Shown here: positions 8,682 to 18,344 of the stretch, in pieces
How the letters are laid out: the number at the start of each line of letters is the position of its first letter
How positions within the stretch are numbered: the first letter of the stretch is position 1
DNA from: an uncultured Sutterella sp.
GTDB lineage: Bacteria; Pseudomonadota; Gammaproteobacteria; Burkholderiales; Burkholderiaceae_F
NCBI GenBank assembly: GCA_902463725.1
Contig: CABQGK010000013.1
Span: 1 to 62,117, forward strand
Length of the DNA: 62,117 nucleotides
Direction: 5' to 3'
Translations under genes and position numbers: made by a program
The notes under the pieces: generated by a model
What the model was told of the DNA's origin: nothing
Seen by the model: only the letters and a program-made list of their open reading frames with translations
The model's database searches: none

Positions 8682-8733
8682 GGACTTAAGGTAGACAGAT
8701 TTCAGCGTCTGTCAGACAATTTGTTTTGCGCTT

Positions 8734-8810
8734 GGAGTGGTAGCTCAGTTGGTTAGAGTATCGGCCTGTCACGCCGAGGGTCGCGGGTTCGAGCCCCGTC
8801 CACTCCGCCA
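8734..8810 (+). tRNA. tRNA-Asp (anticodon GUC), copy 2
   Basis: Identical over its 77 bases to copy 1 (8577-8653), including the encoded CCA. The sequences flanking the two copies differ, so only the tRNA itself is kept identical. Confidence 0.96.
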
Positions 8811-9172
8811 AGCTTTTGATTGTGTCCTCAGGAGTTGCTCTTGCAGGACTTTTTTGTTATCGGCTCGAGCGCATCGATCGTCGCAATTAGTTTTTTGGCA
8901 ATGCTTTGTGACGCTTGAGCGCACTGCGCTCAAAGGAAAAAGCCGCTCTATCCCTACAAAATTCGCTAAAATCTATCCCTATGTCTGTGCGTAGGCCCCT
9001 CTCTAAAGAAAGGGAACTGCGCGTAAAGCTTTCGCGCAAAGTACACACTTGCTTGCGGCAACCTCTGCGCTCGGTGGTGCCTGCCAGTTGTGCTTTGCTG
9101 CCCGGTCGGCTGTGTTTGCTTGCGCTCTCTGAGGAGCGCGCGATGCCGTCCAGAATCAACTTAGGGAAGACC
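8811..9172 (+). other. spacer between tRNA-Asp and ppiD
   Basis: A 362-base stretch with no convincing gene. An open frame runs through it into ppiD from 8915, but its sequence is basic and unlike the PpiD family, so I treat it as leader. I see no strong promoter or structure. Confidence 0.5.
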
Positions 9173-11089
9173 ATGCTTGACGCATTTCGAACTCATAAGC
9201 GCTGGCTGATGTTTATCGCCATGGTGCTGATTATTCCTAGTTTTATTGTTACGGGGATCTACAGCTATAACCGTATGCGGCAGGCTGATGATGCCATCGT
9301 CAAGGTTGGCAATGTCTCGATTACACCGCAGATGTTCGACCAGCAGAAGCGCCAGCAGCTTGAAGGCTTGCGTGAGCAGCTCGGGGATAATTTCAAGGCG
9401 TCGATTCTTGACAATAAAGCTGGCCGCGAAGGCATCATTGAGCAGCTTGCTAATCAGACGGCCGTTGAGCAGGCTGTCACGAATAACTTCATCAGCATCT
9501 CTGAGCAAGATGCGGTCAATGTGATTAAGAGCACGGCTGCTTTCCAGGAAAATGGCAAATTTATGCCTGCACGCTATGAGCAGTTCCTGCGTAGCCGCGG
9601 CACCTCCGATCAAGCGTTTGTGCAGGAGGTGCGTCAGGATCTCGCGCGCCAGACGCTGACAATGGGGATTTTCAACTCCTCCGTTGTGCCTGAAGGAGTG
9701 GTATTGAATCTGCATCGTGCACTCACGATGAAGAACGACCTGCGTACCCGTGTCTTCGATATCAACACCTACATGACTCAGGTGAAGGTTTCGGATGCTG
9801 ATATCAAGGCCAACTACGACGCTAATCAGAAGCTCTATACAGCGCCTGAAGAAGTTTCTATTCAATACTTAACTCTTTCCCCCGACGATATCGTCATCAA
9901 AGCGCAGCCCTCGGAAGAGGAAATGCACACCTATTACGAGCAAAACAAGGCCCGTTGGGGAGTGCCCGAAGAGCGTCGTGCTAGCCACATTTTGATTGCC
10001 TTTGACGAGAAGAATAAAGACGTTGAAGCCACTCGAAAGAAGGCGGAAGAGGTACTTGCGAAAGTCAAGGCCGATCCTGAGAACTTTGCCAAGTACGCCA
10101 AGGAGTACTCCAATGACCCTGGTAGCGCTCAAGAAGGGGGCGATCTGAACTTCTTCGGCCGCGGGATGATGGTTGAGCCTTTTGAAAAGGCGGTTTTCTC
10201 CGCGAAGAAGGGTGACATTATTGGGCCTGTGCAAACCGAATACGGTATGCACATCATCGAAGTGACGGACATTCGTCCTTCGACGGTTAAGCCTTTCGAA
10301 GCAGTTCGTGCGGAAATCGAAAAGAATTACCGCCAACAGCAGGCTGTGCGTGAATTTGCTGAACGCGCTGAAGAGTTCACCAACATGTCCTACGAACGTC
10401 CTGAGTCCCTCGAGCCGATTGCAGAAAAGTTTGGTCTTAAGATTCAGACGGCCGAACAGATTACGCGTGACGGTCCGGTGAATCCCGCGCTACGTGCGAT
10501 CATCAACGATCACGTGGTTGAGAGCCTGTTCTCGACGGAAGCGCTTAAGGATAAGCACAACATTGCTGCTGTCGAAGTGCGTCCCAATTTGCTTGTGACT
10601 GCGCGTGTGCTTAAGCACAGCCCTAAGCACCTGCGCCCGTTGGATGAGGTCAAGGGGGACATTGAACTGGCACTCAAGCAGACCGCTGCAGCCAAGCTCG
10701 CGGAGACCGATGGTGAAAAGCTGATGGCCGCTCTAGCGGGTAAGACGAGCGATGAGGGCTTCTCGCCCGTGGCTACGGTCTCGATCAACAATGCACAGAA
10801 CATCTCACAGGATCTGATCCTTCGCGCTTCGATGATTCCTGATGCGAAGTTGCCGGCCTATACGGGTGCGCATCTCGCCGACGGCTCCTATGTCGTGGCG
10901 CAAGTGCTCAAGCACGAATATGTTGCACCAAAGGCGGGTGAGCTTGCTAGCATTCGTAACGAACTCACACAGCTCTATGGGAACACGGAAGTGCTCGCCT
11001 ACATGCATGCCATGCGTAAGGAGCTTGGCGAGAAGGTCCTTCGCCCAAGCTTTATCGAAGGCAGTTCGGATAACCAAGACAACAACTAA
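9173..11089 (+). CDS. ppiD: PpiD-like membrane-anchored periplasmic peptidyl-prolyl isomerase
   Basis: A 638-residue SurA/PpiD-type folding factor for envelope proteins. It has a short cytoplasmic start (MLDAFRTHKRW), one membrane segment (LMFIAMVLIIPSFIVTGIYS), a SurA-N-like helical chaperone domain, then a parvulin domain at about residues 270-370 (RRASHILIAF, GSAQEGGDLNFFGRGMMVEP, YGMHIIEV) and a C-terminal helical part. The start at 9173 matches the family, which opens right before the membrane segment. An alternative ATG at 9143, preceded by GAGGAG, would add ten residues and is possible. A terminator follows closely, so the gene appears monocistronic. Confidence 0.92.
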   Translation: MLDAFRTHKRWLMFIAMVLIIPSFIVTGIYSYNRMRQADDAIVKVGNVSITPQMFDQQKRQQLEGLREQLGDNFKASILDNKAGREGIIEQLANQTAVEQAVTNNFISISEQDAVNVIKSTAAFQENGKFMPARYEQFLRSRGTSDQAFVQEVRQDLARQTLTMGIFNSSVVPEGVVLNLHRALTMKNDLRTRVFDINTYMTQVKVSDADIKANYDANQKLYTAPEEVSIQYLTLSPDDIVIKAQPSEEEMHTYYEQNKARWGVPEERRASHILIAFDEKNKDVEATRKKAEEVLAKVKADPENFAKYAKEYSNDPGSAQEGGDLNFFGRGMMVEPFEKAVFSAKKGDIIGPVQTEYGMHIIEVTDIRPSTVKPFEAVRAEIEKNYRQQQAVREFAERAEEFTNMSYERPESLEPIAEKFGLKIQTAEQITRDGPVNPALRAIINDHVVESLFSTEALKDKHNIAAVEVRPNLLVTARVLKHSPKHLRPLDEVKGDIELALKQTAAAKLAETDGEKLMAALAGKTSDEGFSPVATVSINNAQNISQDLILRASMIPDAKLPAYTGAHLADGSYVVAQVLKHEYVAPKAGELASIRNELTQLYGNTEVLAYMHAMRKELGEKVLRPSFIEGSSDNQDNN

Positions 11090-11115
11090 CGTTTGGTGAT
11101 CTTGAGTTTCGAAGA

Positions 11116-11137
11116 GGGGGCAGTTTCGCCCCCTTTT
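11116..11137 (+). terminator. rho-independent terminator of ppiD
   Basis: GGGGGC (11116-11121), a six-base loop, GCCCCC (11128-11133) and TTTT, 26 bases after the ppiD stop. Confidence 0.85.
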
Positions 11138-11186
11138 CCTTATTGCGGCGAGCAGTTTCTGCAGCGACCGCACTTAAGGCGCCGAC

Positions 11187-11223
11187 AAAATGGCCCGTCC
11201 TACGCAGCGCAGTAGACGGGCCA
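11187..11223 (-). terminator. terminator of the FGGY kinase gene
   Basis: TGGCCCGTC (11191-11199) pairs perfectly with GACGGGCCA (11215-11223). On the reverse strand the stem is followed by TTTT, so it ends the reverse-strand kinase transcript. Confidence 0.8.
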
Positions 11224-11285
11224 ATAATCATTCAAGTGAGCGCTTTGCGCGAAAGTGTTATGCAAAGCGCCCAAGGTAAGCGCGC

Positions 11286-12845
11286 TTAGTGATGTTGTTG
11301 CGGCTCTCGCATCGATACGAGCCGCGAGAATGCAGCCTTCATATCTTCACGCACGAGCGTATTTCGCAGAGTGTAGAGTCGGCGATAGCGTGCTGTGAGG
11401 TTGGCCTCTGGTAGATACTCACCGTCTTGTGAGATGTTCGCAGCAAGCGTTGCTACAACATCCTTCTGGTCTCCGATGGCATAGGCACCGAGAATGCAAT
11501 TGGTGAGGACCGCGCCGCCCGCGTTCTTGAAGCGAACGAGTTTTGCGCCTAGCATGTGACTCTTGATTTGGTTCCAAAGCGGGTCACGGCTACCGCCTTC
11601 GGTGACAGTGATGCGATCGAGCGCAACGCCCGCAGCGCGGTAGTTATCGGCAAGGCCAATGTAGTCATAGCCAATAGCCTCGAGCACACTACGCCACATA
11701 ACGAACTGATCGTCATCCATGGTCATGTTCAAGAAGCACCCACTTGCCTCTTTCTCCTCACCAGAGCCCCCGGTGAGGTAGGGCAAAAAGAGCACGCCGT
11801 TACAACCAGCGGGAACTTTGGCCGCGCCAGCCGAGAGTTGCTGGTAGTACTCAGAGTCGCCGCTCTTTTGCGCAACATTATCTTTAAACCAGCGCAGCGA
11901 GAGGCCCCCTGTGCGTACGAAGCCCCAATAGAAATAGGTGTCTGGGAGCGTGCCAGAGTTAAAGATGAGGCCAGTTTCTGGACGCGAGAGCTCAGGGATA
12001 ATACCATTTGTGGAGACGCAGAACATCGCGCACGTCCCCGCGACATCGACCCCCTGATTAGCCTTAAAAATCCCCGCTCCAAGCATACTTTGCATCGTAT
12101 CACCCGCGCCTCCCAAAACCGGTGTACCTTCTTTGAGACCCGTATACTCAGCAAGCGCCTTGGTGAGACCGCCGATCTTATCCCAGGGCTTGACGATGCG
12201 TGGCATGTAGCGACGGTCAATGCCGAGAATGCTGAGCTGCTCATCGCTCCAAACCTTTTTCTGTACGTCATAGCCGAGCCCCCAGCCCGACATCGCGCCC
12301 CAGTCAATGAACGCTTCCTCGCCTTTGAGGCCAGCGAGATTCATGAGGATGTAAGGGGCGTTGTGTACAAACTTGACGCCGTGCGTGTTGAAGCCCTCAT
12401 GGTTTTTGAGGAACCACCGTGCAAACATCGCTGGGAACATCGGAGAGGCTTGAGCATTACCTGTCTCACGTCCCCAGATATCAAGGCGCATCGCATTGAT
12501 GCGCTCGACATCTTCGGTCGTGCGGCTATCTAGATAGTTGACGTAGGGCGTGATGGCCTTGCCATGCTGATTGACGCCAACAATACCGCAGATGATCCCG
12601 TCGCCCATGATGACGCTCACATCATGTGGGTCGTGCCCGAGCTCTCGAAGTGTCTCGGCGCAGGCTTTCATGTTTTCGACGGTGATTTTGAGAAACTCGT
12701 CCGCATCCATCTGCACCCAACCGGGCTGAGGATAGTTGAGTGTTGTGGGTAGGCTGTGGCTCGTCAGACAGTGAAATTCTTCATCATAGACGGCAACCTT
12801 GACGCTTTGTGTGCCTGCATCAAAGCCCATGTACAACTTGCCCAT
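11286..12845 (-). CDS. FGGY-family carbohydrate kinase, xylulokinase-like
   Basis: A 519-residue sugar kinase of the FGGY family, which phosphorylates a pentulose, hexulose or polyol with ATP in the cytosol. The N-terminal phosphate-binding motif MGFDAGTQSVKVAVYD is at residues 5-20. The second-domain motifs GGAGDTMQSMLGAG (with the probable catalytic Asp) and VTEGGSRDPLWNQIKSHMLG (adenine/substrate region) are present. The start at 12845 is set by AAGGAG seven bases upstream; a longer frame to 12878 has no such signal. Substrate cannot be read from sequence. No sugar transporter, isomerase or regulator lies nearby, so it is an isolated catabolic gene flanked by its own terminator. Confidence 0.9.
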   Translation of the reverse strand: MGKLYMGFDAGTQSVKVAVYDEEFHCLTSHSLPTTLNYPQPGWVQMDADEFLKITVENMKACAETLRELGHDPHDVSVIMGDGIICGIVGVNQHGKAITPYVNYLDSRTTEDVERINAMRLDIWGRETGNAQASPMFPAMFARWFLKNHEGFNTHGVKFVHNAPYILMNLAGLKGEEAFIDWGAMSGWGLGYDVQKKVWSDEQLSILGIDRRYMPRIVKPWDKIGGLTKALAEYTGLKEGTPVLGGAGDTMQSMLGAGIFKANQGVDVAGTCAMFCVSTNGIIPELSRPETGLIFNSGTLPDTYFYWGFVRTGGLSLRWFKDNVAQKSGDSEYYQQLSAGAAKVPAGCNGVLFLPYLTGGSGEEKEASGCFLNMTMDDDQFVMWRSVLEAIGYDYIGLADNYRAAGVALDRITVTEGGSRDPLWNQIKSHMLGAKLVRFKNAGGAVLTNCILGAYAIGDQKDVVATLAANISQDGEYLPEANLTARYRRLYTLRNTLVREDMKAAFSRLVSMREPQQHH

Positions 12846-12966
12846 CAGCAATCTCCTTAATACTTGAAATATCGGCATAGTTTACCGATTTTTCAGCGAG
12901 ATGGGCATGGGAGTAAAGTGCGGGATTTTTTGTTGGACGTTGTGAGCTAAGTCAGACGAAGAGCAC

Positions 12967-13013
12967 AAAAAAGCCGCCTATGGCTTAGCTTGTACCAAGA
13001 GGGGCGGCTTTTT
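12967..13013 (-). terminator. bidirectional terminator hairpin
   Basis: AAAAAAGCCGCC (12967-12978) and GGCGGCTTTTT (13003-13013) give a GC stem with T-runs on both strands. On the reverse strand it follows the small ORF at 13065-13271, which supports that ORF being transcribed. Confidence 0.75.
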
Positions 13014-13064
13014 GCGGCGTGCGCATAAGGAGCGCACTTTTTTACGGTTTTGCGCTTAACGCGT

Positions 13065-13271
13065 TTACGCCACGCTCACGGGATGCGAGGCCATCCAGCT
13101 CAAGCGCATCGGCCAGTAAAACGGCCAGATGAGTGAACTGAGCACGCGCTGCGTGGTATCCACGGCTACACTCAGCGTCGACGGATCGACATGAGAGGGA
13201 CCGCCGGTAAAAAAGGTAGCCAGCGCCCCAACGACATAGATGCAGGATAACCAAGAAACAGGATGGAACAT
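13065..13271 (-). CDS. small putative membrane protein, unknown
   Basis: A 68-residue ORF with two hydrophobic segments (SCIYVVGALATFFTG near the start and VLSSLIWPFYWPMRLSW near the end) around a short polar loop. The composition looks like a real small inner-membrane protein, and a strong terminator lies 52 bases downstream on the same strand. The ribosome-binding site is weak (GAAG). No function can be assigned. An overlapping 83-residue ORF in another frame is rich in Arg and Cys and looks like a shadow. Confidence 0.5.
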   Translation of the reverse strand: MFHPVSWLSCIYVVGALATFFTGGPSHVDPSTLSVAVDTTQRVLSSLIWPFYWPMRLSWMASHPVSVA

Positions 13272-13589
13272 AATGGCGCTTCAAGAAAAACAAATGGGCG
13301 TAGCAAGGCAGTCATTGGCCTTGAGCCAGTCATAGATAGTGAAATTTTAAAAAACGAAGCGCGCCTTGACCACAGTCGTTCGTCTAATCCCCGAAAAAAA
13401 TTTAGTAGGACATCCATAGCTATTAGGGTGTAGTTAGCGTTAACCCAGTTAGCTAGAGGGGTGTAGTGGATGAACGGCGAAAAAACGACTTCCAGCTCAA
13501 AAAAGGATCGAGTTTTTACCGTCTCAGAAGGGGCATTTGCTACAATGCCTACACCATTTATCGCATACCTGTCAGAGTTTTAAGAAGTT
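13272..13589 (+). other. spacer upstream of parE
   Basis: A 318-base stretch between the small reverse-strand ORF and parE. Apart from the extended -10 promoter near its right end (13538-13546) I see nothing in it. Confidence 0.5.
13538..13546 (+). promoter_or_regulatory. extended -10 promoter for parE
   Basis: TG-C-TACAAT (13538-13546) matches the extended -10 pattern. The best -35 candidate (TTTACC, 13515-13520) is 20 bases away, consistent with an extended -10 promoter needing little -35 contact. Confidence 0.45.
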
Positions 13590-15566
13590 ATGGCCACAAA
13601 AGGGAAGCAGGAAGAGTACGGCGTCAATTCCATTAGGGTGTTGAAGGGACTAGAGCCCGTTAAGCAACGCCCTGGCATGTATACCCTCACAGACAATCCC
13701 CTGCACATTATTCAGGAAGTGATTGATAACGCGAGCGATGAAGTCCTCGCTGGCTATGGAACTCGCATCAGTGTGACGAAACATGCCGATGGTTCTGTGA
13801 CAGTGGAGGATGACGGCCGCGGCATTCCTTTTGGTATTCACCCCGAAGAGGGCATTCCTGTGGTGGAACTGGTTTTCACGCAGTTGCACGCTGGCGGTAA
13901 GTTTTCCAAAAAAGACGGCTCAGGCCCATATTCCTTCGCGGGTGGTCTACATGGTGTTGGGGTCTCCGTGACCAATGCGCTTTCCTCGCGCATGGACGTG
14001 ACGGTCTGGCGAGAGGGCAGTGAAGCGCACCTTGGCTTTGAACAAGGTGAGGTGAGCGAAGCGCTCACCGTCACGCCGAGCAAACGTGGTAAGACGCGAA
14101 GCGGCACGCGTGTGACAGCTTGGCCGAATCCTCGCTACTTTGATAGCGCAGAGATTCCTGAGGCGGCGCTTCTTCGGCTTCTGCGTAGCAAAGCCGTGCT
14201 TCTGCCCGGGTGCGAGGTCTCTTACACCAATGAGGTAACGGGACAGAGTAAAAATTGGAAGTACGAGGGCGGCCTGCGAGAGTATCTCCTCTCAGAGATT
14301 TCTGCTGAGCCGTTGATTCCGCCTTTTGAGGCGAGTGGCTATGCAGATGAGTCCACGGAAGGGTTTTCTGTGGGTGAAGGAGCGGCATGGGTCGTTATTT
14401 GGACGGCGGAGGGGCCAGTTGAGCGCGAGAGCTACGTCAACCTCATTCCTACCCCACAGGGTGGCACCCATGAGGCGGGACTCAAAGACGGTCTTTTCCA
14501 AGCGATGACGGCATTTATGCAGGCCTACGGGCTCGCGGCGAAAAACGTGAAGGTGCTCTCTGAGGACGTCTTCTCCCGTGCGAGTTTTGTGCTCTCCACC
14601 AAGAGTATTGATCCGCAGTTCCAAGGACAGACCAAGGAAAAGCTTACGAGTCGCGATGCGATGAAGCTTGTCAGTAGTTTCGTGCGGCCGCAATTTGAGT
14701 TTTGGCTCAACGACCATATCGAAGAAGGTAAAAAGCTTGCCGAACTGATTATCGCGCAGGCACAAGCTCGTCAGCGCCAGAGCGCACGCTATGAAAAGCG
14801 TAAGGCGTCGACGGTGGCGGTGCTCCCAGGTAAGCTCACGGACTGTGAGACTGACGATATCGCCCGTAATGAGCTTTTCATTGTGGAAGGGGACTCGGCG
14901 GGCGGCTCGGCGAAAAAAGGACGCGACAAAGAGTTTCAGGCGGTGCTACCTCTGCGCGGCAAGATTCTCAACACGTGGGAGGTCGAGGGTGGCGAGTTGT
15001 TCCGCTCCGATACGATTCACGATATTGCCGTAGCGATTGGTGTTGATCCGCATCCCAAGCAGGGAGATCCTGATCTCAAGGGGTTGCGATACGGCAAGAT
15101 TTGCATCCTCTCGGACGCGGACGTGGACGGTAGCCACATTCAAGTGCTGCTCTTGACGCTCTTTTACCGGCACTTCCCCAAACTCATTGAACTTGGCCAC
15201 GTCTATGTAGCGATGCCGCCGCTCTTTAGAGTCGATGTGCCGAAAAAGGGTCGTAAAGCCGAGCGTAAACTCTACTGCTTGGATGATCGCGAACTCACTC
15301 GTACGCTCGAGAGCTTGCGTAAAGAGGGCTTTACCGACGAACAGATTTCAATCTCCCGCTTTAAGGGCTTGGGTGAAATGGATGCTGATCAGTTGGCAGA
15401 AACCACGCTACATCCTGATACGCGTCGACTGTTGCCTGTGGCCCTTGGGGATATTTCTGAGGCGCTCACTGCGCAGGTGATGAATCTGCTGATGGGTGGC
15501 AATGAGGCCACGGATCGCCGTCGCTGGATGGAGACATTTGGCGATATTGTTGAAGCGGATGTGTAA
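13590..15566 (+). CDS. parE: DNA topoisomerase IV subunit B
   Basis: A 658-residue ATPase subunit of topoisomerase IV, which decatenates daughter chromosomes. The GHKL ATP-binding site shows EVIDNASDEVLAGYG, DDGRGIPFG and GGLHGVGVSVTNALS. The TOPRIM part shows FIVEGDSAGGSAKKGRD and LSDADVDGSHIQ. The short length, without the extra domain found in many proteobacterial GyrB proteins, and the neighbouring parC favour ParE over GyrB. It begins at an ATG preceded by AAGAAG and is followed 24 bases later by parC, so the pair is an operon. Confidence 0.95.
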   Translation: MATKGKQEEYGVNSIRVLKGLEPVKQRPGMYTLTDNPLHIIQEVIDNASDEVLAGYGTRISVTKHADGSVTVEDDGRGIPFGIHPEEGIPVVELVFTQLHAGGKFSKKDGSGPYSFAGGLHGVGVSVTNALSSRMDVTVWREGSEAHLGFEQGEVSEALTVTPSKRGKTRSGTRVTAWPNPRYFDSAEIPEAALLRLLRSKAVLLPGCEVSYTNEVTGQSKNWKYEGGLREYLLSEISAEPLIPPFEASGYADESTEGFSVGEGAAWVVIWTAEGPVERESYVNLIPTPQGGTHEAGLKDGLFQAMTAFMQAYGLAAKNVKVLSEDVFSRASFVLSTKSIDPQFQGQTKEKLTSRDAMKLVSSFVRPQFEFWLNDHIEEGKKLAELIIAQAQARQRQSARYEKRKASTVAVLPGKLTDCETDDIARNELFIVEGDSAGGSAKKGRDKEFQAVLPLRGKILNTWEVEGGELFRSDTIHDIAVAIGVDPHPKQGDPDLKGLRYGKICILSDADVDGSHIQVLLLTLFYRHFPKLIELGHVYVAMPPLFRVDVPKKGRKAERKLYCLDDRELTRTLESLRKEGFTDEQISISRFKGLGEMDADQLAETTLHPDTRRLLPVALGDISEALTAQVMNLLMGGNEATDRRRWMETFGDIVEADV

Positions 15567-15590
15567 GGCTACGGCAGAGAGAGAAAGATT

Positions 15591-18344
15591 ATGGGACGCA
15601 AGCCAAAGACTGGACTAAATGATGCGAGCGTGATGACGCTTTTTGCCAATGACACGCTAGAAGATGAAAAGCCTGCTGCCGATAGTGCTAACGAAGAGCT
15701 GACCAAAGCGCATGCCACGCCTCGTGACATGGCGGCTGAGCCAGCAGATGCGCCAAAGCGCGATGAAGTAGCGCTGAGCGACGTTGCCAGTGATGAAGTC
15801 GGCGGCGAGGAAATGAGTCGTGATGATGAGCGCTTGAGGGAAGCGCTAGATGAGATCGCTGAGGCTGATGAAGATGATGACACCCACGCGAGCGAGGCGG
15901 CCTCGGACGATGATGCTGAGGCGCCCGCCGACGAGAGCCTTCATGCAGCGATTGGCGGCGTGATGAATGGCTCGCTAGAGGAAAACGGTGCGCTGACCTT
16001 GGCTCGCTATGCATCGCATGCCTATCTAGAGTATGCCATGAGTGTGGTGAAAAGCCGCGCGTTGCCCGAAGTCACGGACGGGCAGAAGCCCGTGCAGCGA
16101 CGCATTCTCATTGACATGGATCGGATGGGACTCAAGGCGGGTAGCAAAGTCGTGAAAAGCGCTCGTGTCGTCGGTGATGTGCTTGGTAAATATCACCCCC
16201 ACGGTGACCAGTCCGTCTATGACGCAATGGTTCGTATGGCGCAGGATTTCTCCCTGCGCTATCCGCTTGTTGACGGTAAGGGCAATTTTGGTAGTCGAGA
16301 TGGTGACTCGCAAGCGGCCATGCGTTATACCGAAGCGCGCCTGATGCCGATTGCGGAACTATTGCTTGAAGAAGTGGATACGGGCGCGGTGGATTTCGTC
16401 CCCAATTACGATGGGAACTTCCGTGAACCTGTGGCGCTACCAGCGAAATTACCCTTTGTCCTGCTCAACGGTGCTTCAGGGATTGCGGTCGGTATGGCCA
16501 CGGAGATCCCTTCGCACAACCTTAACGAAGTGGCGGCCGCCTGTGAGCACCTCATCGATCATCCCGATGCAACGCTCGACGAGATCATGGCGCATCTACC
16601 TGCGCCAGACTTTCCTTGCGGCGCACAGATCATTAGTCCACGTCAGACGCTCAAAGATATCTATCGTACTGGGCGCGGCAAGATCCGTGTCCGTGCGCTT
16701 TATCACTTTGAAGAGCTCGCGCGCGGACAGTGGCAGCTCGTGGTGGATGAACTCCCCCCTGATGCCTCGTCGTCGCTGGTGCTTAATCAAATTGAAGCCA
16801 TAACAAATCCTAAGCTGCGAGCCAAGAAGAAAACGCTGACTGCGCAGCAGCAACAGGCCAAGGCGGCGATGCTCGCACTGCTGGATCGCGCGCGTGATGA
16901 AAGCGGTAGCGGTACACCTGTGCGATTGGTCTTTGAACCCAAGAGTCGTACCATTGACCGAGAAGAGTTTGTGCGTGCGCTCTTTGCGCAGACCTCGCTC
17001 GAGAGCAACGTCTCGGTCAACATGGTCATGATTGGCATTGATGGCAAGCCGCAACAGAAAAACCTGCTCTCGATCCTCTCGGAGTGGATCAGCTTCCGCA
17101 CCGACGTGGTCCGTCGCCGCAGCCAGGCCCGCTTGGAAAAGGTCCTCGACAGAATGCATGTCTTACAGGGCCGCACGATTGCGCTCATTAACTTGGATCG
17201 CGTCATTTCCATTATTCGCGAGGAGGATGAACCTAAAGCGGTGCTGATGAGTGAATTCTCCCTCACAGATCGCCAAGCGGAAGATATTTTGGAAATTCGC
17301 CTGCGGCAGTTGGCCAAACTCGCGGCGATTGCGATTGAGCGCGAGCTCGCTGAGCTCGAGCGTGAAAAGGGCGGTCTCGAGCGGCTGCTTTCGAGCGAGA
17401 CGGTTCTGCGCCGTCAGCTCGTCAAAGAAGTACGCCAAGCTGCCCAAGCCTATGGCGATGAACGTCGAACGTTGGTGCGCGAAGCCGAGACAATCGTCAA
17501 TGAGCAGAAGGTGCTTGATGAACCCGTGACCGTGGTGCTCTCGCAAAAGGGCTTTATCTTGGTTCGTAAGGGACATGGGCACGATCCTGCTTCGATGAAC
17601 TTCAAGGTGGGCGACGAGCTCTATGCTGCGATCGAGTGCCGCAGTGTGGATGACCTTTCGTTTTTGACGGAGTCTGGACGCGTCTACACGGTGAAGGTTT
17701 CCGCGCTACCCAATGGGCGTGGTGATGGTCTACCCATTTCCTCCTTTATTGATGTGGAAAAAGAAGTCTTTGTGAGCGTATTCGCCTGTGATGAGCAGAC
17801 GCGGGTGTTGTTAGCAACCTCTGATGCGCTTGGCTTTGTTTGCCGCGTGGGAGATTTGCGCTCGCTACAGCGTGTGGGTAAAGCATTCGTCAAACTCAAT
17901 GACGGTGCACGCTTGTTGCCGCCCGTGTTCTTTGGCGAGGATAAGACGCACTGTGCGGTGCTCTCTGAAAAAGGACGCCTCTTGGTCTTTTCGCTTGATG
18001 AATTGCGTGAGCTCAACCGCGGCGGTATGGGGGTTGCGCTCATGAAGCTTGAGTCAGGTGAGTCGCTCCGTACACTCAATGCGGTCGACGAGCGCGGTGT
18101 GATCCTCAAAGGCGTGGGCCGTGCAGGCAAGCCACGCGAAATTCTGATTTCTAAGAAGTCCTTTGGGGACTTTATGGGGCATCGTGCTCGTAAGGGGCGT
18201 ACGGCGGGACTATCGTGGCGTCCTGAGGTGGTACTGCCGCTGCCAGCGCAAGTAGGCAGCTCGGATGAGTCGGGCTCAAGTGCGGCGAGCAGTACGGCGG
18301 ACTTCATTATTGAACTTGAAGAACAGACGCCTCGGTTACTGTAG
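15591..18344 (+). CDS. parC: DNA topoisomerase IV subunit A with long acidic N-terminal extension
   Basis: A 917-residue breakage-reunion subunit; E. coli ParC has about 750. The enzyme core starts near residue 135 (LARYASHAYLEYAMS), with the active-site tyrosine at residue 246 (AMRYTEARL), then the tower, coiled coil and a C-terminal beta-propeller with degenerate blades. Residues 1-133 precede any homology and are strongly acidic (EADEDDDTHASEAASDDD) and probably disordered. The ATG at 15591 lies 24 bases after parE. No good internal start close to the core is evident, and the frame is open throughout, so the extension is likely translated. Confidence 0.93.
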   Translation: MGRKPKTGLNDASVMTLFANDTLEDEKPAADSANEELTKAHATPRDMAAEPADAPKRDEVALSDVASDEVGGEEMSRDDERLREALDEIAEADEDDDTHASEAASDDDAEAPADESLHAAIGGVMNGSLEENGALTLARYASHAYLEYAMSVVKSRALPEVTDGQKPVQRRILIDMDRMGLKAGSKVVKSARVVGDVLGKYHPHGDQSVYDAMVRMAQDFSLRYPLVDGKGNFGSRDGDSQAAMRYTEARLMPIAELLLEEVDTGAVDFVPNYDGNFREPVALPAKLPFVLLNGASGIAVGMATEIPSHNLNEVAAACEHLIDHPDATLDEIMAHLPAPDFPCGAQIISPRQTLKDIYRTGRGKIRVRALYHFEELARGQWQLVVDELPPDASSSLVLNQIEAITNPKLRAKKKTLTAQQQQAKAAMLALLDRARDESGSGTPVRLVFEPKSRTIDREEFVRALFAQTSLESNVSVNMVMIGIDGKPQQKNLLSILSEWISFRTDVVRRRSQARLEKVLDRMHVLQGRTIALINLDRVISIIREEDEPKAVLMSEFSLTDRQAEDILEIRLRQLAKLAAIAIERELAELEREKGGLERLLSSETVLRRQLVKEVRQAAQAYGDERRTLVREAETIVNEQKVLDEPVTVVLSQKGFILVRKGHGHDPASMNFKVGDELYAAIECRSVDDLSFLTESGRVYTVKVSALPNGRGDGLPISSFIDVEKEVFVSVFACDEQTRVLLATSDALGFVCRVGDLRSLQRVGKAFVKLNDGARLLPPVFFGEDKTHCAVLSEKGRLLVFSLDELRELNRGGMGVALMKLESGESLRTLNAVDERGVILKGVGRAGKPREILISKKSFGDFMGHRARKGRTAGLSWRPEVVLPLPAQVGSSDESGSSAASSTADFIIELEEQTPRLL

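Noticed and set aside
11556..12533. 325-residue open frame antisense to the FGGY kinase
   Set aside because: Shadow of a well-supported gene; no ribosome-binding site and no recognisable motif.
13042..13293. 83-residue open frame overlapping the small membrane ORF
   Set aside because: Arg/Cys-rich with no hydrophobic periodicity; the 68-residue frame at 13065-13271 is more protein-like.
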